From JBGOTP01 sp963717075 (GTDB lineage: Bacteria; Acidobacteriota; Vicinamibacteria; Vicinamibacterales; CAVVIG01), in NCBI GenBank assembly GCA_963717075.1, contig CAVQVI010000007.1:847545-911544 (forward strand): a DNA stretch of 64,000 nt, written 5' to 3'. Position numbers and translations under genes: made by a program. Below, one piece after another: positions 39,496 through 47,746 of the stretch (the stretch's first letter is position 1; each line of letters begins with the position of its first letter). A model generated the notes under the pieces. It did not search any database and was not told the DNA's origin. It saw only the letters and a list, made by a program, of their open reading frames with translations.

Positions 39496-39712
39496 GAATT
39501 CGATGGCGCGCAAGTTGTTATCAGTCGAAAGTTGGTGGTGGGCCACACAGGGCCGTCTGCTCTATGTCTGGCACCGGATTCGCCGACATGAGACCCGGTG
39601 GCGGGTCTCGATCGACCTTCCGCTGTGTACCGGCGATCTCACGTGCGAGACTTGCAATCTTCTCCTCTGGTGCCGGAGCCACGATCCGTGGTTCCGCGAA
39701 GCGGAGAAATGA
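39496..39712 (+). CDS. Possible small protein, unknown
   Basis: About 71 codons from GTG 39496 with a Trp/Cys-rich pattern ('SWWWATQGRLLYVWHRIRRH', 'CTGDLTCETCNLLLWC'). The four cysteines could bind a metal. No family recognised and no clear ribosome site, so it may be chance. Confidence 0.25.
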
Positions 39713-39737
39713 ACCTACCCCCTCGGCGTCGAATCAA

Positions 39738-39760
39738 TGTCACCCGGAAATGTCACTCGG
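39738..39760. repeat. End-module box pair of cassette 1, right end
   Basis: TGTCACCCGG-AAA-TGTCACTCGG, 146 bases left of core B. The matching pair left of core C is at 42208. These left-side boxes use TGTCAC where the right-side boxes mostly use TGACAC. Confidence 0.6.
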
Positions 39761-39834
39761 GCAGTTCGGCGCCAGAACCGCACAATTGCTTAGCGTTCTG
39801 CGCGATATCTGGGGCAAAGGGTGAGAGCATCCGC

Positions 39835-39903
39835 GTCTCGCTGATTTCGTGCGAAATGCTGAGGAAAAACAACGAAAAGTAACTGGCGGAGAGAGAGGGA
39901 GTC
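39835..39903. repeat. 69-bp perfect repeat containing core B
   Basis: Identical to 42306-42374. It ends in the tRNA-Ser 3' end TGGCGGAGAGAGAGGGAGTC (39884-39903), the shared core site. The 50 bases left of the core are the innermost part of the right end module of cassette 1 and are conserved perfectly in cassette 2. Confidence 0.85.
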
Positions 39904-40039
39904 CGTTAGCCAGTTTCAAGAAACGCCAGCAAACACTGGCTCGTTTCGCTCAAGCCTCAGGATCGCAACGATTTAGCTTCGTGGATTCCTTCATCCGTCT
40001 TCATCCGTTCGCGGTCGTTTTCGGGTCTTTCCAGCACAA

Positions 40040-40060
40040 TGACACTCGAAATGACACTCG
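40040..40060. repeat. End-module box pair of cassette 2, left end
   Basis: TGACACTCG-AAA-TGACACTCG, 156 bases right of core B. With the 39738 pair it gives core B boxes on both sides, the layout of a complete phage-type attachment site. Confidence 0.6.
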
Positions 40061-40192
40061 CGGAAATGAACTCCGCGAGGATCTCCGGGGGCCGTCGCAC
40101 GCGAGCCCCTTGAGGACTCGCTGGAGAGCAGGCGCGGATTTGAGGTTCAAACACGAGGGCGGCTCTGGTACGCTGAACGGAACGGAAGGACG

Positions 40193-40501
40193 ATGAAAAC
40201 GCCCTTAACAAGAATCGATATCCTTGAGACCCTGCGGGGCCATCGGCCGGAACTCGCGCGCCTCGGCGTCAAGACCATCGCGCTTTTCGGCTCGTATGCC
40301 AGGGACGCGCAGACGGATTCTAGTGATCTGGATTTTGTCGTGGAGTTCTCCGCGCCCACCTACGACAATTTTGCGAGCCTAGAGCAATTCCTCGGGCAGC
40401 TCTTCGGCCGACGCGTCGATATTCTGACGCCAGCTGGGGTCGACGGTATTCGCGTCCCCCAGATCTCAGAAGACATTAGGCGAACGCTCGTGCATGTCTA
40501 G
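40193..40501 (+). CDS. mntA: MNT-domain nucleotidyltransferase antitoxin
   Basis: 102 residues. 'IALFGSYARDAQTDSSDLDF' is the GSx10DxD nucleotidyltransferase motif, and 'GRRVDILTP' adds the third acidic residue. MntA-type antitoxins AMPylate the partner HEPN toxin. It overlaps hepT by 8 bases; the order antitoxin-toxin is standard for this system. Cargo of cassette 2. Confidence 0.88.
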   Translation: MKTPLTRIDILETLRGHRPELARLGVKTIALFGSYARDAQTDSSDLDFVVEFSAPTYDNFASLEQFLGQLFGRRVDILTPAGVDGIRVPQISEDIRRTLVHV

Positions 40502-40838
40502 ACGGGGGCCGCAGGAATACCTCGCGGATATGCGCGAAGCGACCGTTCGTATCCAGGGCTACACCTCCGCGATCACGTACGGCCAGTTTCTCGCCGATTC
40601 CAAAACGCAAGACGCTGTCATTCGTAACATCGAAATCCTCGGTGAAGCGGCGAAGCACCTCCCGACCACGCTCACAGGCGCACATCAGGACGTCGAGTGG
40701 AGGAGTATCGCGGGCATGCGCGACAAGCTCGTGCACGATTACTTCGGGGTGAACGTGGACATCCTGTGGGACGTGGTCACTACGAAGCTGCCCGTGCTGC
40801 TGGCGCAGATCGACGACATCGGTCACGAGATCGACTAG
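40494..40838 (+). CDS. hepT: HepT-like HEPN-domain toxin (DUF86)
   Basis: 114 residues, all helical. 'SRRGPQEYLADMREATVRIQ', 'IRNIEILGEAAKHLP' and the RNase motif RxxxxH as 'GMRDKLVHDYFGVN' identify a HepT-type toxin acting on RNA, with the Tyr AMPylated by MntA in known systems. Intact. Confidence 0.88.
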   Translation: MSRRGPQEYLADMREATVRIQGYTSAITYGQFLADSKTQDAVIRNIEILGEAAKHLPTTLTGAHQDVEWRSIAGMRDKLVHDYFGVNVDILWDVVTTKLPVLLAQIDDIGHEID

Positions 40839-40889
40839 CAGCTACGGGTCGAGCTGTCCCATCCGTCGGCCCGTACGACCACGCGGTCA

Positions 40890-41137
40890 TCCGGCGCGAA
40901 TCGAACGCCTCCTCGTCGATCGTGAACCAGTCTTCGGCTCGTTGCCGATCGAGAGCCGCGTTCATCGCGCATAGCTCTTCGCCAGTCGTTTCCGCAGATT
41001 TGCTCCCGTCTCATGTTTCAGTTCCCCATAGAGCAGGACAGCCCGTTGACCAGGCTGCTGCGCTGACCTCTGCCGGCAAGTCGAGGCAGTAGACGGGTAG
41101 TCTGTTCGCGCAGCGAGACCGTGAGGCACTTGTTCAT
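40890..41137 (-). pseudogene. Relic of a ribbon-helix-helix antitoxin
   Basis: Joining three frames gives 'MNKCLTVSLREQTTRLLPRL', 'RSSLVNG', 'LLYGELKHETGANLRKRLAK', 'SYARMNAALDRQRAEDWFTI', the layout of CopG/MazE-type antitoxins ending in a Trp/acid-rich toxin-binding tail. Two frameshifts break it and no partner toxin follows. It lies between hepT and the HNH gene, so cassette 2 may once have carried a second toxin-antitoxin pair. Confidence 0.45.
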
Positions 41138-41174
41138 GTCTAGATCTCAAGTGTTCAGAAGAACCAGAAGTCGT

Positions 41175-42098
41175 TCATGCCGTTCGGGAGGCCTGGCGAA
41201 AGAACTCGTACCGAATCTCAAGCAAGCTGACATCGGGCCGAAGGTCCTGCCTGGTAGGAACACGGATGGGTTTTCCATGGAATCCCTGCAATCCGTGGAT
41301 CAGCATCGGGCCGTCTGCCTCCTCGAGCACGTCGGGGCGCACCTCGATCTGGTAGTCCGGCCGAACGGCCATCAGATGCGCATCGAAGGCCGCGTGATGC
41401 AACGAGCAGAGGGCGATGCCGTTCGGCACGGCCGGCGTACCGAGCGCTTCACGGTCGCCAACGATATGAGCGGCCTCCAAGAGTTGATCGTGCCGCAGAC
41501 GACAGATCGCGCAGTGACGTTGGTACGCTTCGAGAACCCGCTCCCGGAATTCCTGCTGGTGCAGCCACTGCTGCACCGTCCGCGTGACATAGCGCCGACG
41601 AATGTCTGTTTCGACCGGATCGTCCGGTACGTTCCCCAGACTCGCGAACCGCCGCTCGTCGACGGTGACCGTGAACGTGAGCGATTCCGGAGAGTCGCCG
41701 ACGATGAACACGGGATACTCGGCTTCGTATTTCCCTTCAACGATACCGTGGAAGTAGACGAGCGGTGCGTGCCGCCGCATCGCCGCTCGAAGCCCGACGT
41801 TGTCGGGGTGGTCGGGATTGCTTCCGCGATATCGATAGCGGAGCAAACCGTCTTGCCCGATCGTGTCATCGTACGGGCGCGGCTGGCCTTCCTTGACTGC
41901 GACCGTCGTGATACTCAGTGGAAGGCTGCACACGCGGGGTTTGAAGATACCTTGCGGTGCCTGCAGGGGCACACGTTCACCGTCAATGACAAACCCGCGC
42001 TGTAGCTCTCGCCGATCGAAGAGATCGGACGACAGCTTTCGCCGCTCGTCCAAGAAAGCAAAGGCAGCGAGGCGCACCCTGAGGTCGGGCTCGTCCAC
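41175..42098 (-). CDS. HNH endonuclease, restriction-type
   Basis: 307 residues. The N-terminal half (1-170) has 'GLLRYRYRGSNPDHPDNVGL' and 'VYFHGIVEGKYEAEYPVF', as in putative HNH restriction enzymes. The C-terminal half has 'YQRHCAICRLRHDQLLEAAH', 'VPNGIALCSLHHAAFDAHLM', which supplies the zinc cysteines and catalytic His/Asn. No methyltransferase is nearby, so it may be a modification-dependent (McrA-like) defence nuclease. It runs opposite to the MntA/HepT pair inside cassette 2. Confidence 0.8.
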   Translation of the reverse strand: MDEPDLRVRLAAFAFLDERRKLSSDLFDRRELQRGFVIDGERVPLQAPQGIFKPRVCSLPLSITTVAVKEGQPRPYDDTIGQDGLLRYRYRGSNPDHPDNVGLRAAMRRHAPLVYFHGIVEGKYEAEYPVFIVGDSPESLTFTVTVDERRFASLGNVPDDPVETDIRRRYVTRTVQQWLHQQEFRERVLEAYQRHCAICRLRHDQLLEAAHIVGDREALGTPAVPNGIALCSLHHAAFDAHLMAVRPDYQIEVRPDVLEEADGPMLIHGLQGFHGKPIRVPTRQDLRPDVSLLEIRYEFFRQASRTA

Positions 42099-42207
42099 GC
42101 CGCGATTCTACCGGCTCGCGGCCAGGTGATACTCGAAATGGAACCCGGCCTCTCGTCCTTGAGTGCCGAGGGCGGCTTCGCCAAACGCTCGCCAAAGACC
42201 AAAGAAA

Positions 42208-42230
42208 TGTCACGCGGAAATGTCACTTGG
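42208..42230. repeat. End-module box pair of cassette 2, right end
   Basis: TGTCACGCGG-AAA-TGTCACTTGG, 147 bases left of core C. The whole interval to the core is alignable with the interval left of core B. Confidence 0.6.
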
Positions 42231-42305
42231 CGCATTTGGACGCCAATACTCGTCAAGTTGCTCAGCATTCCTTCGCAAAACGAGCGCGAGGGTGCGAGAA
42301 CGCGA

Positions 42306-42378
42306 GTCTCGCTGATTTCGTGCGAAATGCTGAGGAAAAACAACGAAAAGTAACTGGCGGAGAGAGAGGGAGTCGAAC
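42306..42378. repeat. 69-bp repeat copy 2 and core site C
   Basis: 42306-42374 is identical to 39835-39903. The tRNA-Ser-like match extends to 42378 (TGGCGGAGAG...GTCGAAC), the longest in the window, but the remaining tRNA body is absent on its right. There is no right-hand box pair, so cassette 2 is the last of the run. Confidence 0.8.
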
Positions 42379-42439
42379 TCTATTTCAACGATTTTCTAAC
42401 ATGGTGATGGCGTGGGACTTCTGGCACCAAGCCCATACG

Positions 42440-42560
42440 ATTCACCGATTTGCAGTGCGGTAACCGTCCCCTCACGTCCTCAGGAATCGTCGGGAATCGA
42501 CCTCCGTCGTGGCAACATTGTGGCAACGTCGTCATCAGGTCTGGAAACGCCGCGAACGGA
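42440..42560 (+). pseudogene. Relic of a tyrosine integrase 3' end
   Basis: 'NRPPSWQHCGNVV' (42495-42535) matches the end of the integrase at 62012-62439 ('PPQSWQHRGN'), with the DNA string TCGTGGCAACAT.GTGGCAACG shared. Nothing else of the gene remains. It shows that a second integrase of the same family once sat beside core C. Confidence 0.5.
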
Positions 42561-42607
42561 GGGGTCGTTCGCGGACGCGCTGGCCGCGCTGAGTCAGGCA
42601 TGGCGCG

Positions 42608-43321
42608 CTACGAGAGCAGCCAGGCCGCAAACTGCCCCCACATCGCCGTGCCCGCCAGCCACACGCGGAACGGCAACGAGAGAATGACAAATGCCCCGCC
42701 CCATCCGAATGCAGGATGGAGTTTGCGGTTCCTCACGGTGTCCACGCCGACACAGGCGAGCACTGCGAGGATGGTCAGGCCGATAAACACCGGTAGGCCG
42801 CCCCGTTCTATGACAGGGATTCGCGCGATGGCCGGGGTCAGGATACTCACGGTCGCAAGCAGCATCAGTCGCTTGTGAAAGGCGCTCCGGCGTCGTTGCC
42901 AGAGGGCGACTGCGACGAGCGCGGCGAAGACCGCAATTGTGAGCAGCGGAACCGCCATGAACATGAGAGGCGTGACCTCCGGCGCCGGGGTTGCGCCGCG
43001 CTTCGCCGCGTCTATCGCCGCGGCCACGCCCAGCGGAACCATCAGCAACACCAGTAACCCACCCGCCACCCCCAGTTTGCGATGCAAATCGGTTCGGCCG
43101 GCCGCCACGAGCCCGGTCTGTACGAGGAAGAGCCCCATCCAGAGGGTCATCACCACGCCGTGAACCATCAACAGTTCAGAGAGTGCGGGAGTCCCGAAGA
43201 GCGCCTTAAGGTAAAACGTCCTCGCGAAGCCCGTGAAGACGATCAGGGCGGCGGCGACGCCGCCCCACAGATACAGGCGCCGCTCCGCCGCTCGGTTTCC
43301 GGCCGTCGTGCTCACGCTCAT
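42608..43321 (-). CDS. Multi-pass membrane protein of unknown function
   Basis: 237 residues with seven hydrophobic helices: 'LYLWGGVAAALIVFTGFART', 'MVHGVVMTLWMGLFLVQTGL', 'RKLGVAGGLLVLLMVPLGVA', 'KRLMLLATVSILTPAIARIP'. Conserved His residues in helices 2 and 3 (MVHG, DLHRKLG, FHKRLML) might bind heme or metal, as in DUF2306-type proteins, but this is a guess. Start ATG 43321. Confidence 0.7.
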   Translation of the reverse strand: MSVSTTAGNRAAERRLYLWGGVAAALIVFTGFARTFYLKALFGTPALSELLMVHGVVMTLWMGLFLVQTGLVAAGRTDLHRKLGVAGGLLVLLMVPLGVAAAIDAAKRGATPAPEVTPLMFMAVPLLTIAVFAALVAVALWQRRRSAFHKRLMLLATVSILTPAIARIPVIERGGLPVFIGLTILAVLACVGVDTVRNRKLHPAFGWGGAFVILSLPFRVWLAGTAMWGQFAAWLLS

Positions 43322-43585
43322 ATGGTGCCCCTCGCTGATGACTCTTACGTCGACCTTTTCGCCGCGGTGAGCGTGATCCAGTCTCGTGGAGGATTCAACC
43401 TACCATGTTCGGGAAGATTTTTGGGACCACTACTTGCGGGAGATTTCGACTGAGCGGGACGGTGTGGCGTCCCCACCGGGGTACGCACGGGTGAGCGTGC
43501 CACAGGCGTTCATCGAAGGCGATATCGCCGCGTGAGTAGGTCTGGCTTTCGCGGCCCACGCTTTAGACATAGGATTCCACGCAGA

Positions 43586-44068
43586 ATGGCCATCACGGTT
43601 CGCCCGTTACAAGTGAACGAGGCTCGCATATTTCTCGAAATCCATGGTCGCTCGATACGCGGTTTGGCGGCCGGACACTATTCGGCGGAAGTGATCGAAG
43701 CGTGGGCTGTTCCCTTGACGGAGAAGAGCCTTCGCGGCTTCTTGGATAACCGGGACAACGAGATTCGGTTGATCGCCGAACTTGATGGTGAGCCCGTGGG
43801 TCTTGGCGCGCTTGTGGTGGAGAATTCAGAACTCCGAGCCTGCTACGTCGTGCCGGAGGCTTCGAGAAAGGGCGTCGGGACCGCATTGGTAGCGGAGATC
43901 GAGCGTATAGCCCAAGAGAACGGCCTCGAACGGCTGGAATTACTCGCGTCTGTAAACGCAGAATCTTTTTACGCTTTTCTCGGGTATGAGACTCATGGTC
44001 GAACCGAGCACGTTCTCCGCACCGGGCATCCGATGGCGGCGGTGAAAATGGCTAAGATGCTGACGTGA
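43586..44068 (+). CDS. GNAT-family acetyltransferase
   Basis: 160 residues from ATG 43586. 'LIAELDGEPVGLGALVVENS', 'ACYVVPEASRKGVGTALVAE' (acetyl-CoA loop) and 'AESFYAFLGYETHGRTEHVL' are standard GNAT motifs A and B. Substrate unknown; single small GNAT genes are typical cargo of mobile regions. Confidence 0.83.
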   Translation: MAITVRPLQVNEARIFLEIHGRSIRGLAAGHYSAEVIEAWAVPLTEKSLRGFLDNRDNEIRLIAELDGEPVGLGALVVENSELRACYVVPEASRKGVGTALVAEIERIAQENGLERLELLASVNAESFYAFLGYETHGRTEHVLRTGHPMAAVKMAKMLT

Positions 44069-44270
44069 AGGTGTCATCGACCGCGAGCTCCAGAAGTGGC
44101 CGCAGCCCACGAACTTGCGTCTAAGCGGGTGCACGAGTGGGCGCGCTCGACCCGTTCATTGAACGCGACATCGCTGCGTGAAGCCGGATGCCGACCGCTC
44201 ATTCCCGCTAGATCGGAGCCACCTAAGTGCTTGCCGGGAGGCGCACCACACCGAGTCATAGCCGTAAAAG

Positions 44271-44711
44271 TTAGTGGGCGGGTTGGCGACACCCACCGAG
44301 CTCTGCCAACTCACTCAGGACAACCGACTCGGCCGATGTCGAGAGTTCCTTCGTGCGTGAGCACGAGGTTTGCCATCGTCCATCTCGGCGAGAAGCGTAA
44401 ACCAAGAAGCAGGCACCCGGTTTGAAAGAGACCGCCTCGGACGTGAAATTGAACGTCCCGGCAAACACGCCCTTCTCCACGCCCTTGAATGACTGCAAGA
44501 CGTTGAACGTCACTTCTTGACGTCCATCCTTTGACTGCTCGTTTGGAGCAACAAAATTTGGGGTGAACGCCGAGTCCAGCACCTCACCGTAGAACACAAG
44601 GGTTGCATTTGCCAATGCATCGCACGTCGGAGGCGCAAGGCCACAGTCGGCTGTGAGTCGCGCGGAGAGCGCCAGGAGAACCGCACAAGCTGCGATGAGG
44701 CGCATGGTCAT
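44271..44711 (-). CDS. Secreted Cys-containing protein (NTR/TIMP-like pattern)
   Basis: 146 residues. Signal peptide 'MRLIAACAVLLALSARLTA', then mature 'DCGLAPPTCDALANATLVFY', 'EVTFNVLQSFKGVEKGVFAG' and 'FKPGACFLVYASRRDGRWQT'. Paired cysteines and the 'VFYGEV...F.V...FKG' rhythm recall bacterial netrin-like domains. Function unknown. Confidence 0.6.
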   Translation of the reverse strand: MTMRLIAACAVLLALSARLTADCGLAPPTCDALANATLVFYGEVLDSAFTPNFVAPNEQSKDGRQEVTFNVLQSFKGVEKGVFAGTFNFTSEAVSFKPGACFLVYASRRDGRWQTSCSRTKELSTSAESVVLSELAELGGCRQPAH

Positions 44712-44898
44712 GCCAATTAGACCCCGTTGATGAAGTATCGGATAAAGACCTGATTGGATACACCGGGTTTGAATTCCGAGCGGGAACCGAATCGATCTTG
44801 AGACCGGTCTTCCAGCTGGAGATCGCAGCTGCCCAACTCTTGGGGAGCGTGGTTTGTGGCGCGGGCCACGTGAGGAATTGAGATGAGCCGATGGTCCC

Positions 44899-45876
44899 TT
44901 ACGAAGACGAGGATACCGCCGCCGACCTCTTCGGTGTGCCCGCGAGCCGCCGGATCGGACGGACCACCCGCGTCCACCACATGACTACCGCAGTCACAAA
45001 CATCACGGGTGGCACAAGCGCCACCATCGCCCAGATCGCTTTTGTCGTCGTATTGCACAGGCCCCGCCCACAGCCCGGGATCCCCCGCCCGCCCAACCGC
45101 CCGAAGTGCAAGTAGCCGAGCCAGTATTGAATGCGGTCACCTATCCGTTCGGCCGAATTGCTCGCGTCGAAGGGCTCCACGTAATCGAACGCGGCGGCAA
45201 ACAGGTCTGGAAACGCGAGATAAGTGCCCGTCAGTCCCCACATGACAAGAAAGAGGAACGACCAAAACCCCAGCGAGCTATGAAGGCTCCAGATGAGGCG
45301 GTTCGACTTCCTTTTAACGTCCACTGCGAGACTTCGCCGCCAATTCTTGACGCCCGGCCACCAAATGACCGCGCCAGTCGCACAAAGAACCAACAGCAAC
45401 AAGGCACCGAAGCCATTCGCGCGTCGGCCCATTGGCCCCGCCAGCAAATTGTCATGGAGATCCAGGAGCCACATCGTGAAGCGAAATCCCGCTGGCAACG
45501 GATCCCCCATGTCCTGGCCAGTGTAGGGGTGAAACAGTCGCCGGACCGTTTGCCCCCCACGCGTGAGCGTGACCTCGATCGCTTGGTTCGGTACTTGGCC
45601 GGCTCGCACCTCCGTCACCTTGGCGTCAGGATAGGCGCGGAGAACCACGCTTGTGATCTGCTCCGATGTGAGCAAATGGCCGGTCTCTTGGACCATCACG
45701 GGATGCGGCGAGAAGGCGGTGTAGAGCTCGTTCCGGTAGACCAGGACGCTGCCAGTGATGGAGATCATCACCATGTAGAGTCCGACGCCGAGCCCAGTCC
45801 AGAGATGGATCTGGAACACGGCCTTACGGAAGAACAGCCCTTGCGGTTGGCGCAGCCAACGCTGCCAAATCGTCAC
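44899..45876 (-). CDS. PepSY-associated transmembrane protein (iron-uptake/sulfite-reductase-like)
   Basis: 325 residues from GTG 45876. Helix 1 'FQIHLWTGLGVGLYMVMISI' and 'TGSVLVYRNEL' open the PepSY_TM domain. 'FTMWLLDLHDNLLAGPMGRR', 'LLLLVLCATGAVIWWPGVKN' and 'WSLHSSLGFWSFLFLVMWGL' add the conserved His/Trp residues. Such proteins sit in the cytoplasmic membrane and often accompany TonB receptors. Here no receptor is left; the upstream 400 bases show only short open stretches. Confidence 0.82.
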   Translation of the reverse strand: MTIWQRWLRQPQGLFFRKAVFQIHLWTGLGVGLYMVMISITGSVLVYRNELYTAFSPHPVMVQETGHLLTSEQITSVVLRAYPDAKVTEVRAGQVPNQAIEVTLTRGGQTVRRLFHPYTGQDMGDPLPAGFRFTMWLLDLHDNLLAGPMGRRANGFGALLLLVLCATGAVIWWPGVKNWRRSLAVDVKRKSNRLIWSLHSSLGFWSFLFLVMWGLTGTYLAFPDLFAAAFDYVEPFDASNSAERIGDRIQYWLGYLHFGRLGGRGIPGCGRGLCNTTTKAIWAMVALVPPVMFVTAVVMWWTRVVRPIRRLAGTPKRSAAVSSSS

Positions 45877-46274
45877 GGCGTGGGCTCCTTGCGCTGCTCA
45901 CCGCGCTTTGCGTTTTCGCGGACGTTGATCGCGGTCCGCACCACATAGACCGGCAGCAGCCTCGGATGTCGAAATCCTCAACCCGTGGACGCAGCTTCGG
46001 TGGATGATTCGCACCCGTATCGTACCCGAACGAGGTCCACTGTTTTGCTCGGCCCCGATGGGACTACTGTCTGGGAACCACGTTTATCCGTCTCATATCG
46101 ACGTTCTGCACTCAATGCGTGAGAGGCGCGACGCGGTAGATTCCATGTTGACCGGCTAGGGATTGCAACGCGAACGGCGCTTCCTCAGCGCATGCCCGTC
46201 GATTCCCTTCCCTGATGACTGTCGCCTGTTTACAGCTGTCGAACGCGTCCACGTAGGTCACTCAGCGAACGAGC
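45877..46274. other. No intact gene; possible 3' remnant
   Basis: On the minus strand a short open stretch ends '..LLPVYVVRTAINVRENAKR' directly before the PepSY gene and may be the end of a lost upstream gene. Nothing else was recognised. Confidence 0.3.
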
Positions 46275-46844
46275 TTACGCAATCCATGCACAGCCGCCGC
46301 GGAGCGCACCGACCCATTTGCCTTCCCGCACCTCCATGGTGGTCACCCACCCTTCATTTCGCAGGCGCACATACACCATCGCCTTGGTCTTGGCCGGATT
46401 GAAGCCCACGGCGGACACGGTCGCGTATTCCATCGATTCTGGCCGATGCTGCCATGAGCCCGGATACTCAGTGCCAAGCGTGCCTCGTCCGCCTCGATTT
46501 CTGCACGCGGAACGAGCCGGTATGGAATATCAACAGGCAGCATCGGCTGCAGCAATCGAACGCGAGCATTTTCCTGTTTGAAGGCATTCTCGATCGCCTC
46601 CCATTCGGGGTCGCCACCCGCGACGGATGACTGGCACCACGAGGGGACTGCGGTCTCTTGTTGAAGCCGTAACATGTCCTTTGACCTGGCCTCCCACGCT
46701 GGCGGGACTAGCACGGCGTAAATCGCGTAGGCGTCCTGGTCTGTGATGGGCTCGGCGCGTTCCTGTGTCGCGGCTCCTGGCGCGTGCAGAGATGCAAAAC
46801 GGCGACGGTTGCGATCACAATATTGTGCGCGACGGCCAACCTCA
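46275..46844 (-). CDS. Exported hypothetical protein, frameshifted
   Basis: Joined, about 188 residues: a leader 'MRLAVAHNIVIATVAVLHLC', then 'PITDQDAYAIYAVLVPPAWE', 'VPSWCQSSVAGGDPEWEAIE', 'MLPVDIPYRLVPRAEIEADE', and after a second shift 'YATVSAVGFNPAKTKAMVYV', 'VREGKWVGALRGGCAWIA'. Breaks lie near 46795 and 46470. The pattern of a secreted alpha/beta protein with a C-terminal beta part occurs in acidobacterial hypotheticals. Either a decaying gene or base errors. Confidence 0.5.
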
Positions 46845-47124
46845 TATGCGATTAGACACCGCGTGGCGCGAATGGGTCTTGCACATGAGCAAGATGATCT
46901 CCAACAACCACACGAACCGTCTGCGGTTGCGACTCAATGGCTTTGCACGTCTTGTTCGCGTTGCCAGTTACCGAAACCGTTGATCCGCCGTTCATCCCCA
47001 ATCAATGTGCTTTTGGCGGGTGGCGTCCGCAACAGGGAGCCATGATGTCAGCCTCGCTGGCCGAGAGAGGAGGCACGGTCGTGCCGGTGTCGCCAGCCTG
47101 GGTCGTGGGCTACTTTGATTTTCG

Positions 47125-47391
47125 CTAATTCGGCTGATCCCCTGGGGCTGGCATCCCACCGAGGGGAACGCCGATGTGAATATTTGGCGCGGCCGACTCA
47201 GACTCAGCCTCAACCCTTAGGCGCTCGACCTTATGGCGCTTCAACAGAACCGTGAAGTCCTGGTCGTACTCGGAGACTCCAATAGCCTCCCACCCTTCAT
47301 CGCCCAACTTATTGAGCCGAGATGTGAGTTCCTTGAATCCCTCAACACTCCCTGATCTCTCGAGTTGGTATTCCCATTTCACCATAGTCAT
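47125..47391 (-). CDS. DUF4177-like small protein
   Basis: 88 residues. 'VKWEYQLERSGSVEGFKELT', 'RLNKLGDEGWEAIGVSEYDQ', 'DFTVLLKRHKVERL' match the small DUF4177 fold (WEY ... LN.LG.EGWE). The ribosome site is AGGAGA before ATG 47391. Function unknown. A transposase relic lies 3 bases upstream. Confidence 0.7.
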   Translation of the reverse strand: MTMVKWEYQLERSGSVEGFKELTSRLNKLGDEGWEAIGVSEYDQDFTVLLKRHKVERLRVEAESESAAPNIHIGVPLGGMPAPGDQPN

Positions 47392-47394
47392 CTC

Positions 47395-47560
47395 CTATGC
47401 CGCTTTTTGAGATTCGGCGGCTTCAAGCAACGCCACCAGGCCTGAGACTTCCCAGAGCTTGCTGGTAACGCCTGCTGCCATCGCCGGAGACGTTCTGAGG
47501 GTCCGGTGAATCTTGATGAAATTGTACGCGAAGTAGTTCAAGGCGAGGGCGGACGACGGA
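47395..47560 (-). pseudogene. Transposase C-terminal relic
   Basis: 'YFAYNFIKIHRTLRTSPAMA' and 'GVTSKLWEVSGLVALLEA' are the end of a DDE transposase family whose tails read NF..IH.TLR.TPAMAAG. Three or four related tails occur at 50290-51900 on the other strand. The rest of the element is missing. Confidence 0.65.
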
Positions 47561-47746
47561 CACTGATTCCTCCGGTGAAATATCGAGATCGCGTCTGCGC
47601 TGGTAGTGGTAAGGAGCGCATCGTCAGCATGACGTGTGAGGACGGCTCGGCATCGCTGCTGCACGAACCGAAGGCCTCACTTTGCCTCCAGCGAGTGACC
47701 GCACCAGGTAGAATCGCCTCTCCTTTCTCACTTCAGGAGGAGCGTC

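Noticed and set aside
42340..42460. Complete tRNA-Ser gene at core C
   Set aside because: Only the T-arm/acceptor end matches; no D-arm, anticodon arm or 5' acceptor strand in the expected 90 bases.
43480..44190. Similar short coding tails (FIEGDIAA and FIERDIAA) on both sides of the GNAT gene
   Set aside because: Possibly a duplicated flank, but each match is under 15 codons and no family was recognised.
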